A stretch of DNA of 13,475 nucleotides from DATDSR01 sp036517855 (GTDB lineage Bacteria; Patescibacteriota; Minisyncoccia; Phycocordibacterales; DATDSR01). The notes below the pieces were generated by a model. It made no database searches and had not been told where the DNA came from. It saw only the letters and a list, made by a program, of their open reading frames with translations. How positions within the stretch are numbered: the first letter of the stretch is position 1; the number at the start of each line of letters is the position of its first letter. The translations under genes and the position numbers were made by a program. Of the stretch, positions 1 to 5,436 are shown one piece after another. The stretch lies in assembly GCA_036517855.1 (NCBI GenBank), contig DATDSR010000045.1:1-13475 (forward strand), read 5' to 3'.

Positions 1-48
1 GGCCATCACGGGTATCATGACGAGCGCAATAATAATATTTTTGTTCAT
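1..48 (-). CDS. Start of a secreted or membrane protein, cut by the window edge
   Basis: An ATG at 48 (minus strand) opens a frame of 16 codons, MNKNIIIALVMIPVMA, that runs off the window without a stop. A Lys followed by a long hydrophobic run is what a signal peptide or first membrane segment looks like. The start lies 4 bases after the stop of the 44-residue gene at 53, the tight spacing seen elsewhere in this operon, and AGGA sits just before it. Bases 1-29 also form one arm of a near-perfect inverted repeat with 90-118, so this coding start could be an assembly fold-back rather than real sequence. Function cannot be told. Confidence 0.45.
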   Translation of the reverse strand, partial: MNKNIIIALVMIPVMA

Positions 49-118
49 AGTCCTAGTTTAGATTTTTATCATCTCCGTGTCCATCATCCTTGCGCTCGTC
101 ATGATTCCCGTGATGGCC
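1..118. repeat. 29-bp near-perfect inverted repeat at the window edge
   Basis: Bases 1-29 and 90-118 are reverse complements with a single mismatch (position 13 against 106), separated by 60 bases. The right arm encodes the His-rich tail of the 44-residue protein. The left arm lies in the apparent signal peptide of the next gene. The arm reaches base 1, so it may extend outside the window. It may be a true hairpin or an assembly artefact. Confidence 0.8.
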
Positions 119-187
119 TTTGCGCATCATCCACAGATGCATACCTACGCAAGCTGCCAGTAAAATCCATACAATGTATTTTTCCAT
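53..187 (-). CDS. 44-residue single-TM protein with His/Asp-rich tail (DUF2933-like)
   Basis: I place the start at the ATG at 185-187, which begins MEKYIVWILLAACVGMHLW; an upstream in-frame Met at 253 would overlap the preceding gene by 61 bases. The product has one membrane segment (about residues 4-18) and a short tail rich in His, Asp and Lys, including GHHGNHDERKDDGHGDD. This pattern resembles the small DUF2933-type membrane proteins found beside metal-resistance genes; the match is by eye only. A role in holding divalent or cuprous metal at the membrane surface is an inference. The gene is the second-last visible member of the block led by the regulator at 2034-2306, five bases after the preceding stop. 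Confidence 0.6.
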   Translation of the reverse strand: MEKYIVWILLAACVGMHLWMMRKGHHGNHDERKDDGHGDDKNLN

Positions 188-192
188 AACAA

Positions 193-414
193 TTAGATAA
201 TCTCTCCCTGCTTTTCGAGCATCATGTGATGAATCGTGCCAACCTGAAGCCATGTTGCGATAAGGATGAGAATACCCGCGCAGAGCAAGGCGTCTACTTT
301 AGTAATGCCGAACACAAGGTTATCTCCCCCGCCAATAACAGCTCCCGCAAAGGTCACAACTCCTCCAATCCCCACAATGACGCTAGCCACATGCATTAAT
401 TTTGAAAGTTTCAT
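193..414 (-). CDS. 73-residue two-TM membrane protein, unknown function
   Basis: A short protein with two hydrophobic segments (about residues 7-28 and 41-57) separated by a Gly/Asp loop, and a short tail carrying HHMM (IHHMMLEKQGEII), a possible soft-metal ligand patch. I do not recognise a named family. The start is the ATG at 412-414, preceded by an A-rich stretch (TTCAAAAAC) with no Shine-Dalgarno. It sits 27 bases after the YHS gene's stop and 5 bases before the 44-residue gene, so it is almost certainly co-transcribed with them. A supporting role in metal handling is inferred from its neighbours only. Confidence 0.65.
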   Translation of the reverse strand: MKLSKLMHVASVIVGIGGVVTFAGAVIGGGDNLVFGITKVDALLCAGILILIATWLQVGTIHHMMLEKQGEII

Positions 415-441
415 GTTTTTGAATTTAATTAGTTCGGTTAA

Positions 442-630
442 TTAACCGACATATTTTTCAGGATCCTTGACGAATTGACTCTTACACGCCGTGCTGCAAA
501 AGTAATAAATCTTTCCTTTGTGAGCGACTTGGAGTGTAGCCTCTGTTGGCTCAAGATCCATACCACAAACCACATCCTTGGTCCCAGACGAGGACGTGCT
601 TTTCATACCGCAACATGATGATTTTGCCAT
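442..630 (-). CDS. YHS-domain mini-protein (copy 1)
   Basis: A 62-residue cytoplasmic protein that is little more than a YHS domain, a small metal-associated fold found in copper ATPases and related proteins. The signature is clear: DVVCGMDLEP (C22), then GKIYYFCSTACKSQF (C45, C49), then DPEKYVG. The N-terminus adds a further Cys pair (AKSSCCGMK, C6-C7) that copy 2 lacks. C22, C45 and C49 are the likely metal ligands. It lies between two genes for membrane proteins in the block led by the sensor at 2034-2306. A role as a metal chaperone or buffer is inferred from the family and context. No Shine-Dalgarno is visible before the ATG. Confidence 0.88.
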   Translation of the reverse strand: MAKSSCCGMKSTSSSGTKDVVCGMDLEPTEATLQVAHKGKIYYFCSTACKSQFVKDPEKYVG

Positions 631-643
631 AATTTATATTTAT

Positions 644-1096
644 TTATAAATCCCAAGTAAATACTTGCGTCACACTTCCCAACCCACTCATCCGCAATTC
701 GACCGTTCGCGGACGGGGCGTGATTGGCGTAAATTCCAACACGCCTTCGCGATGATGGCCACTGGGCGCCTGCCTGCCGGCAGGCAGGGATTCCTCCTGC
801 CAGACAAGCGCGGGCTTCTGCTGATTATCACCAACCAAAACTGCGATTGCGACCATATCCTGATTAAGTTCGCCCGAATGAGTATCGAGCACCACCTTGA
901 ACTGCCACACCAGGGCATCTTGAGAAATATCGATTGGCACTACTTTAATCGCAATTTCGCCAGCTTGTTTTGTTTGTTCCGCCAAAGCTTGAGGCGAAAC
1001 ACTCGGTCCTGGCACTTCGGCCGATGGCAAAAACCATATAGCAACAACGATGGCAATAATCACAGCCCCAATACCTACAAATATTTTTGTATTCAT
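644..1096 (-). CDS. Membrane-anchored extracytoplasmic protein with a repeat insertion, unknown function
   Basis: A 150-residue protein with an N-terminal membrane segment (about residues 5-23) and a mostly beta-type domain outside the cell (KVVPIDISQDALVWQFKVVL; TVELRMSGLG; TQVFTWDL). The first two strands suggest a beta-sandwich, but I recognise no family. Residues 103-110 (SLPAGRQA) are encoded by the palindrome at 769-788 and look like a repeat inserted into a loop, just before SGHHREG, where two His could bind metal. The start overlaps the preceding stop by four bases (ATGA), so translation is probably coupled to the four-TM gene upstream. A metal role is inferred from position only. Confidence 0.7.
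   Translation of the reverse strand: MNTKIFVGIGAVIIAIVVAIWFLPSAEVPGPSVSPQALAEQTKQAGEIAIKVVPIDISQDALVWQFKVVLDTHSGELNQDMVAIAVLVGDNQQKPALVWQEESLPAGRQAPSGHHREGVLEFTPITPRPRTVELRMSGLGSVTQVFTWDL
769..788. repeat. 20-bp perfect palindrome, 'PAGRQ' type intragenic repeat
   Basis: CCTGCCTGCCGGCAGGCAGG is its own reverse complement over all 20 bases. It lies in frame inside the gene at 644-1096 and encodes LPAGRQ. The same palindrome, read as PAGRQ-like peptides, is scattered through coding genes of Parcubacteria and related CPR genomes (from memory, not searched), so it is both a mobile or selfish repeat candidate and a taxonomic hint. Confidence 0.9.
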
Positions 1097-1539
1097 GTCA
1101 TTTCAATATTATGCTTCCGTACTTTGCTCGCGATGTAGATAATGCCTCCGATGTTGAACGCCAGTCCAACCCAGAAGAACTGAACTTGATATTGCGTGAT
1201 GAAGGTGATAACGCCAGCCGTGGCAATAAGTGGTGCGATATTGACGAGATAGTGCGCGCAACAGCTAATCATGGCAACTGTTGACGTCGTGCCCGACACT
1301 GCGAGCGCCCCACTCGCTCCCATTCCCTGTTTCACTGCCTGTCGCAAGTACGCGAACAATCCGACCTGAATCCCAAAACCTACGGCGAGACTGATAATGT
1401 AGTACCAAAATGAGGCAAATTGGCTTTGGGCAAAACCCCAGCCCGACACCAGCGAGAGTATCGCGAAATACACTCCGAGCAAAGTACTGCTCCCCAGTAT
1501 TCCATACCCTATCGATTTTATAGTTGGTCTCCCAAGCAT
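1093..1539 (-). CDS. Four-TM membrane protein with intramembrane CC-A-H motif
   Basis: A 148-residue polytopic protein with about four membrane segments (roughly 13-33, 44-66, 88-113, 119-138). The most conserved-looking part is SGTTSTVAMISCCAHYLVN, with C93, C94 and H96 at or in the third segment, next to IAPLIATAG. A vicinal Cys pair inside a helix recalls Mer-type metal importers, but the rest does not match MerT, MerC or MerF and I make no such assignment. It starts 3 bases after the DUF5676-like gene and overlaps the next gene by ATGA. Binding or moving a soft metal ion across the membrane is an inference from the Cys pair and the surrounding genes. Confidence 0.75.
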   Translation of the reverse strand: MLGRPTIKSIGYGILGSSTLLGVYFAILSLVSGWGFAQSQFASFWYYIISLAVGFGIQVGLFAYLRQAVKQGMGASGALAVSGTTSTVAMISCCAHYLVNIAPLIATAGVITFITQYQVQFFWVGLAFNIGGIIYIASKVRKHNIEMT

Positions 1540-1542
1540 TTT

Positions 1543-1809
1543 TTATTTCGCCTCTAAGCTTGAGTTATGCATCCAGACATAATACCAGCCGAAGATCCAA
1601 GCGAACGCGGAAACATAAATCACCCCCAAGATCACACTGCCGAAAGTAAGCCAGGTAAACCCGGGAAGCGTCTCGAAAAATGTGTGATGCAATTCAATAC
1701 CTCGGGCACTACGAATTGGAAGCAACCCGCCCACAAGACACACGGCGTACAAAACTTCAGAACCCAAAACGCATTTCCAAGCGTATGCTTTCAATGATAG
1801 TTTTCCCAT
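1543..1809 (-). CDS. DUF5676-like small membrane protein
   Basis: An 88-residue protein with two membrane segments (about 14-31 and 52-79). The order matches my recollection of the DUF5676 family: an N-terminal LSLKAYAWKCVLG, a middle turn with ETLPGFTWLTFGSVILGVIY, and a C-terminal AFAWIFGWYYVWMHN. Members are often found next to copper-sensor and YHS genes, as here, but their function is not known to me. C13 and C24 lie in the first segment and HH41-42 in the loop. It follows the YHS gene by 14 bases in the block led by the sensor at 2034-2306. Confidence 0.72.
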   Translation of the reverse strand: MGKLSLKAYAWKCVLGSEVLYAVCLVGGLLPIRSARGIELHHTFFETLPGFTWLTFGSVILGVIYVSAFAWIFGWYYVWMHNSSLEAK

Positions 1810-1823
1810 ATATTCTGAATTAA

Positions 1824-2027
1824 TTAACCGATATATTTTTCAGGATTGTTAATGAAGTGATTTTTACAGGTCAAACTGCAAAAATAGTAAACTTCGTTCT
1901 TGTGTTCGACGTGAAATTTTACTTGCGCTGGGTCAAGCTCCATGCCACAAATCACATCCAATGCTTTTTTCTCGGGTTCAATGTGCATCCCGGCTTTTTT
2001 TAGGAATCCTTTTAGATTGATGGACAT
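1824..2027 (-). CDS. YHS-domain mini-protein (copy 2)
   Basis: A 67-residue cytoplasmic protein made of a short amphipathic lead (INLKGFLKKAGMHIEPEKKA) and a YHS domain: DVICGMELDP (C27), EVYYFCSLTCKNHF (C50, C54), NNPEKYIG. It is a clear paralog of the YHS gene at 442-630, sharing the C-G-M, Y-Y-F-C-x3-C and PEKYxG signatures, but it has no N-terminal Cys pair. It is the first gene after the regulator, 6 bases past its stop, so its expression probably answers directly to that sensor. A cytoplasmic metal buffer or delivery partner is the likely role, inferred from family and context. Confidence 0.88.
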   Translation of the reverse strand: MSINLKGFLKKAGMHIEPEKKALDVICGMELDPAQVKFHVEHKNEVYYFCSLTCKNHFINNPEKYIG

Positions 2028-2033
2028 GTTGAG

Positions 2034-2306
2034 TTACTTATTAGATAACGTGTAAATTCTAATTAGTTCTTTGACTGCCTTCTCGTCGCTCCCCTTCTCT
2101 CGCATCTGATGTTTGACATGAGTCCGGAGATGATTCTCCAAGAGAAAACTATTGAGGCTCTTGAGCGACCTTTGGATTGAGAGGGATTGCTCCAGCAGAG
2201 TGGGACAATACTCCTCTTTCTCGATTGCCCCAATGAGGCCCTCTACTTGCCCCACGATAATCCTCGCTCGGTGGACAGCGCGTTTCTTTAACTTTTGATC
2301 TAACAT
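2034..2306 (-). CDS. CsoR/RcnR-family metal-sensing repressor (C-H-H type)
   Basis: A 90-residue all-helical DNA-binding repressor of the CsoR/RcnR family. The family frame is visible in RARIIVGQVEGLIGAIEKEEYC and LLENHLRTHVKHQM. Predicted ligands are C34, H59 and H63: the Cys-to-His spacing of 25 matches CsoR, but the third position is His rather than Cys, as in the Ni/Co sensor RcnR. It lacks RcnR's His at position 3. The sensed metal is therefore uncertain (Ni, Co, Zn or Cu). I chose the ATG at 2304-2306 because the longer in-frame start at 2435 would translate through the promoter and into the gene upstream. It heads the block running to position 1 and probably represses it. Confidence 0.88.
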   Translation of the reverse strand: MLDQKLKKRAVHRARIIVGQVEGLIGAIEKEEYCPTLLEQSLSIQRSLKSLNSFLLENHLRTHVKHQMREKGSDEKAVKELIRIYTLSNK

Positions 2307-2341
2307 GCCTATAGGATATACCCCCATACCCCATATGTCAA
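2307..2341 (-). promoter_or_regulatory. Promoter and operator of the C-H-H sensor operon; predicted leaderless
   Basis: On the minus strand a consensus -35 TTGACA (2336-2341) is followed after 17 bases by -10 TATCCT (2313-2318). The spacer, TATGGGGTATGGGGGTA (2319-2335), is a G-tract operator of the CsoR/RcnR type, here two tandem TATGGGG units rather than a clean palindrome. Only 6 bases separate the -10 from the ATG, which places the expected transcription start on the first base of the start codon. Confidence 0.75.
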
Positions 2342-2361
2342 TACCCCGCTGTGCATAACTC

Positions 2362-2901
2362 CTATTCGTAACGGAGCTCGATTTTGTCCTTGTCTTGCAT
2401 AAGATAGTTTTCGTACTCGAGGTTCTCTTGGCCATTGACCGTCATCTTCATATTCGCTCCGAATGAGCGTATGTCCTTGCCCCAGTTCTTGAAAAACTGA
2501 CCAAGCGTTACATCCTGCTTAAGAGCAAGGCCCTGAAATTCCATATGAACAACTCCTTGCCTGTTATCATCTGTGTGAGTGTGGATTGGCTGGTGTACTG
2601 CCCCAATTCCGATGTTGGCCGGGATGTCTTGTTTTTCGCCTTTCACATATATCGCAAGCTCTGGATGCCAATGGAAAGCGTCGCGGGAAACAATGTCCGA
2701 TTCCGGAATAGGAGGCCTCGTCGCGCTATACCAGATCAGCCCACCTATCGGGAGTATTACGGCCGAAATACCAATAGCCCAGTTAATAGTGTGCCTCTTG
2801 CGTCTCTCTACTATTGCCGTTTCTTGCGTCTCCAACTTCTCCTGTCGCCTAAATTCCTTTCTCTCCTTTTTCGTTAGTTGCTGTTCTGTTTGTGTTTCCA
2901 T
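2362..2901 (-). CDS. Membrane-anchored His-rich extracytoplasmic protein
   Basis: A 179-residue protein with a highly charged cytoplasmic N-terminus (residues 1-38, KKERKEFRRQEK, probably helical), one membrane segment (about 40-58), and an outer domain of about 115 residues. That domain has a dense set of His: FHWHPEL (H77, H79), VHQPIHTHTDD (H103, H107, H109) and VVHMEF (H119), then a C-terminal part (FFKNWGKDI, MTVNGQENLEYENYLMQDKDKIELRYE) that looks like a small beta/ubiquitin-like fold. The spacing of His suggests a metal site. I recognise no named family; similar proteins are common in CPR genomes from memory. It follows the DsbA-like gene by 15 bases, suggesting a shared transcript. 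Confidence 0.72.
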   Translation of the reverse strand: METQTEQQLTKKERKEFRRQEKLETQETAIVERRKRHTINWAIGISAVILPIGGLIWYSATRPPIPESDIVSRDAFHWHPELAIYVKGEKQDIPANIGIGAVHQPIHTHTDDNRQGVVHMEFQGLALKQDVTLGQFFKNWGKDIRSFGANMKMTVNGQENLEYENYLMQDKDKIELRYE

Positions 2902-2916
2902 GATTTTTTACAATGG

Positions 2917-3633
2917 CTATTTTCCTTGTAGCGCGAGATCGATGAGCTGTTTTACCGTCGCGTAAGGTTGTGCCCCGGAAATAAGATTGTTGCCGATGAT
3001 TGATCCTGGCGTACCGTTTATTCCGAATACTCCACCCTCGGCTTTATCGGCGTCCATTGCTTTTTGATACTCGTCCGCTTTACTCGTCATAAGCTGTTCT
3101 ACTTTTGCAGAATCAATTCCAAGACCTTTTGTGAGGGTGAGGATGTCTACTTTGTTACCCCAACCTCCGTTCTCGTTGTCCTGTTTGTCATACATGGCCT
3201 TGTGCCAAGTGTAGAACTTATCTGGTGCGACATCCCATACCGCTCGTTCAGCCAATCCCGCTGTCTGCGAATCTGGCCCGAGGAATTGGAAGTCTTTGAA
3301 GACTATTTTGACTTTGCCAGTTTTCACATATTCACTCATAAGTTGCGTAATCGCGTCATTCTCGAAGCGTTGGCAAAACGGACACTGATAATCAAACCAA
3401 TATGCCATCGTGACGGGAGCATTGGGATTGCCGACAAACGGCTCTCCTGTAGTTTTAACTTTTGCGATATCAACAGCTTGCCCAGACGGTTGCTGTGCGA
3501 CTTGTTGAGGTTGCTGATTATTTCCTGCAGTGGTGGGCGAACCTTTCGATGTGCCAAGATATACCGCACCGGCAATGAGAATTCCGGCTATTACGATGGC
3601 GGTTGGGATTGATAAGTTATTTTGCTGTTCCAT
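2917..3633 (-). CDS. Membrane-anchored DsbA-like thiol oxidoreductase
   Basis: A 238-residue protein with an N-terminal membrane anchor (about 9-27), a Gln/Pro/Ser-rich linker (to about 55) and a DsbA-type thioredoxin-fold domain. The active site is CPFC at residues 84-87 in YWFDYQCPFCQRFE, and the cis-proline loop is GINGTPGSIIG (Pro209). The helical insertion (about 125-195) and the final helix (TVKQLIDLALQGK) fit DsbA. It would oxidise or isomerise disulfides outside the membrane, or be kept reduced by the CcdA-like protein encoded at 5437-6234. It is the first gene after a 78-base gap and may begin a transcript. No Shine-Dalgarno precedes the ATG. Confidence 0.9.
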   Translation of the reverse strand: MEQQNNLSIPTAIVIAGILIAGAVYLGTSKGSPTTAGNNQQPQQVAQQPSGQAVDIAKVKTTGEPFVGNPNAPVTMAYWFDYQCPFCQRFENDAITQLMSEYVKTGKVKIVFKDFQFLGPDSQTAGLAERAVWDVAPDKFYTWHKAMYDKQDNENGGWGNKVDILTLTKGLGIDSAKVEQLMTSKADEYQKAMDADKAEGGVFGINGTPGSIIGNNLISGAQPYATVKQLIDLALQGK

Positions 3634-3711
3634 AAATTAATGGGTTTAGCTTAATGTGTAATAATAAATGGCCTCGTATTAAATGACGGCCAATACTAGC
3701 CCGAGAAATAG
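3634..3711 (-). other. 78-base AT-rich gap between two co-directional genes
   Basis: This gap lies between the stop at 3712 and the DsbA-like start. I see a short GGCC/GGCC pair around 3670-3691 that is too weak to be called a terminator, and a poor TTGGCC / TATTAT promoter-like pair with bad spacing. No gene or RNA is apparent. It may hold a weak promoter for the DsbA-like gene. Confidence 0.35.
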
Positions 3712-4140
3712 CTAGAAAACTTTTGGATTAAGGATGCCCCGCGCCAGTGCGAGCTTCAAGTGGTTAAAAAGTGCTAGGTCAGGATTAGCTCTGGCGTACA
3801 ATTTATACGAGAGCAAATGATGCTCGGTAAAGTCTAATGAGAATTTGAAGCGACCCATAGCAAAGGCCGCTGCGAGTCCTAATATGAGCAGAAGCAAGCC
3901 ATCGCGCATCTCGCGCGGTATAACCAAAAAAGTACTTTTCCATGCCTCAATGTTTTTAGAGATACTCGTATTGCAACATGTCTGTTGATTACTTATCTGC
4001 GTTACTGCAATAGAATTCATATCACCGTGCATTGAAGCGTGGCTGACCATATCCGGACAGAAGAATCCAAAAACAAGAACACCAGCTACGACGAGAACCA
4101 ATGGCAACTTTAGGATTTGGTAAAAGTCTGATAAAAACAC
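3712..4140 (-). CDS. Two-TM Cys/His/Met membrane protein (copy 1), GTG start
   Basis: I place the start at a GTG (4138-4140), 25 bases after the upstream stop, with GAGGG 12 bases before it; the longer frame from 4308 is a shadow of the gene upstream. The 142-residue product has a membrane segment (about 11-27), an outer loop with C28, SHASMHGDMN and C55-C56 (QQTCCNTS), a second segment (about 81-96), and a 45-residue cytoplasmic tail ending HLKLALARGILNPKVF. Layout, length, FGF after the first segment and an I-x-A-[WY]-x-S stretch before the second match the gene at 12080-12505, so the two look like distant paralogs. Metal binding by the loop is inferred. Confidence 0.72.
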   Translation of the reverse strand: MFLSDFYQILKLPLVLVVAGVLVFGFFCPDMVSHASMHGDMNSIAVTQISNQQTCCNTSISKNIEAWKSTFLVIPREMRDGLLLLILGLAAAFAMGRFKFSLDFTEHHLLSYKLYARANPDLALFNHLKLALARGILNPKVF

Positions 4141-4165
4141 AGGTTGATTGTACCCTCTTTCGCGC

Positions 4166-5002
4166 TTAGACGCTACAGCCGCCAGAGGGGGGTCGGTTGG
4201 AGGCGGGCTCTGCCGGAGCGGCGGCGGCAATTTGGGCGAAGCCGGAACCACTTGAGTACGTCCGACCGAGGATCTCTTGCGGGTTGGCGTTTGCCAAGCT
4301 CGAGCCACGAGCGACCAAATAACGATCGATGGTGGCGTACTGATTCGGAAACCACAAGGTGTTTGCTTTGAGGGCCGCCCTGTACATTGAGAGTTCGTCC
4401 GCGCCTTGGCTGGCCATTAACTCAAGGAGGCCGAGCATAGCCATACCGTGATTACAGTCTGGGAAGTAGGTCGAATTGTTACAACAAGGCCGATAAATGT
4501 TCTTACTCACACGTTCAACAAGCTCCTGTTGCGCCGAAGTAAGCACCACCAGAGCGTGTTTGCTGTAATGCGACATGGGGTCGCCCACTGAGAGCGTCCA
4601 GCCACCGGTAGAAGCAAAACCGCCTGCCTTCGCCAAGGCTTCAGCGGACAAGCCCGCCTCACTGCTACCTGTCATGGGCCCTTGTTCCAGAATCGGATTT
4701 TTGTTGGCAAGGCCAAAGGCCCAAAGTAAATTCAGCGTCGAGAGCTCGGCTTGTACTTTAGTTTTGTCAATTACTCCAAGGTCGTAAAGCTTGGTTATAA
4801 TTTCGGGCGACAAATTTGGTATCTCTCCAGGCATATCTCCAACTGTTTGCGCTATGGGAGCGTTGGACTCATTCGGTTTTGTGTTTTTTTGTTGCTCAAC
4901 ATAAAACCAAGTAGCCGAAATCATTACCGTCGCAATCAAGATACTGGCCGGCAAAACATATGTGCGTTCTTCAGTTTGTTCAATCTGTTCCATTTGTTCC
5001 AT
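4166..5002 (-). CDS. Membrane-anchored Cys/His extracytoplasmic protein, unknown function
   Basis: A 278-residue protein with a Glu/Gln-rich N-terminus, one membrane segment (about 17-34) and an outer mostly helical domain. Its most striking part is NIYRPCCNNSTYFPDCNHGMAM, with C173, C174, C183 and H185, followed by a helix (LLELMASQGADELSMYRAAL). The Cys/His cluster could bind metal or be redox-active. Residues 115-128 come from a repeat element (see 4622-4658). The C-terminus is Ala/Pro-rich and ends GGCSV with a further Cys. I do not recognise a named family, though relatives with the same CCNNST-x-FPDCNHG core seem frequent in CPR genomes (from memory). The exact start among Met1, Met4 is uncertain; neither has a Shine-Dalgarno. 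Confidence 0.75.
   Translation of the reverse strand: MEQMEQIEQTEERTYVLPASILIATVMISATWFYVEQQKNTKPNESNAPIAQTVGDMPGEIPNLSPEIITKLYDLGVIDKTKVQAELSTLNLLWAFGLANKNPILEQGPMTGSSEAGLSAEALAKAGGFASTGGWTLSVGDPMSHYSKHALVVLTSAQQELVERVSKNIYRPCCNNSTYFPDCNHGMAMLGLLELMASQGADELSMYRAALKANTLWFPNQYATIDRYLVARGSSLANANPQEILGRTYSSGSGFAQIAAAAPAEPASNRPPSGGCSV
4622..4658. repeat. 'AEALAKAG / FAKASADKPA' type intragenic repeat
   Basis: This GC-rich element lies in frame inside the gene at 4166-5002, where it encodes AGLSAEALAKAGG. On the other strand it reads PAFAKASADKPA, a peptide I associate with a dispersed repeat in Parcubacteria proteins. It holds short inverted parts (CTTCGCCAAGGC). It is a second repeat family, distinct from the palindrome at 769-788. 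Confidence 0.7.
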
Positions 5003-5018
5003 ATTGGTTAGCTGTTAT

Positions 5019-5435
5019 CTAGCAACACTTGTCGAGTTCGCTCTCGATTTGATTAGTTCCCAAGGCCTTACTTTCGGGACTCTTTGAACCCGACCCCAAG
5101 GCCAGACCTTGGGAACCCTTAAAGGTCTGGCCTTTGAATACAAGGAAGGTAAGCCAATAAAGAATCGTCGCGAGGGCGAACCAACCGAAGTGATACTGGA
5201 GTAGCTGCCAGGCAGCTAGGAAGGCGATGGGGATACTCACCAATTTCCACCACTTAGCGTCCCGAGCGCTAAGTTTGTTAGCCAGCACATACGAGATGCC
5301 TACGGCACTGCCACCCATTAACATGGCGATTAAACTTTCGTTCACGTTGTAACCAACGTAGCGGAGAACAAGCAGGATAATCCAAGTCGCACTCACGAGC
5401 ACGCAGATGGGACATATTTTCTTTAGATACACCAT
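5019..5435 (-). CDS. Four-TM protein with N-terminal CPIC and C-terminal CC
   Basis: A 138-residue membrane protein with about four segments (roughly 9-26, 34-52, 64-79, 84-100). It opens with KKICPICVLVSATW: a CxxC (C8, C11) at the membrane edge, and ends DKCC (C137-C138). The CxxC next to a CcdA-like gene whose stop lies one base away suggests a partner in moving electrons across the membrane, but it is not VKOR or a known DsbB. Residues 102-130 (GQTFKGSQGLALGSGSKSPESK...) are low-complexity and encoded by nested inverted repeats (5057-5135), so the tail may be a late addition. I recognise no named family; function is inferred from the motif and neighbour. Confidence 0.72.
   Translation of the reverse strand: MVYLKKICPICVLVSATWIILLVLRYVGYNVNESLIAMLMGGSAVGISYVLANKLSARDAKWWKLVSIPIAFLAAWQLLQYHFGWFALATILYWLTFLVFKGQTFKGSQGLALGSGSKSPESKALGTNQIESELDKCC
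5057..5135. repeat. Nested inverted repeats inside the CPIC gene
   Basis: AAGGCCAGACCTT (5098-5110) and AAGGTCTGGCCTT (5122-5134) are perfect 13-bp inverted arms around an 11-base loop. TTCCCAAGG (5057-5065) is also the reverse complement of CCTTGGGAA (5107-5115). Together they make the Gly/Ser/Lys-rich tail of the protein, and would fold strongly in the mRNA. This looks like a third dispersed-repeat family within coding DNA. Confidence 0.8.
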
Positions 5436-5436
5436 T

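Noticed and set aside
188..253. Longer N-terminus of the 44-residue protein from 253
   Set aside because: The extra residues overlap the preceding gene and put charged residues before the membrane segment; the ATG at 187 fits the operon spacing.
1093..1539. Assignment of the four-TM protein to MerT or MerC
   Set aside because: Apart from a Cys pair in a helix, the order of segments and the absence of other Mer motifs do not support it.
2307..2435. Longer N-terminus of the C-H-H sensor from an ATG at 2435
   Set aside because: It would translate the promoter and operator and overlap the upstream gene; family members begin close to the ATG at 2306.
3670..3691. Terminator in the gap before the DsbA-like gene
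   Set aside because: The only pairing is a 4-bp GGCC pair with a long loop and no T-run.
4141..4308. Extension of the two-TM protein upstream to an ATG at 4308
   Set aside because: This stretch is fully inside the preceding gene in another frame and reads as Arg/Pro/Ser-rich shadow sequence; a GTG at 4140 gives a protein matching its paralog in length.
4575..4787. Plus-strand frame containing the FAKASADKPA peptide as a separate gene
   Set aside because: The peptide comes from the dispersed repeat read on the other strand; the minus-strand gene is intact and has a membrane anchor and Cys motif.
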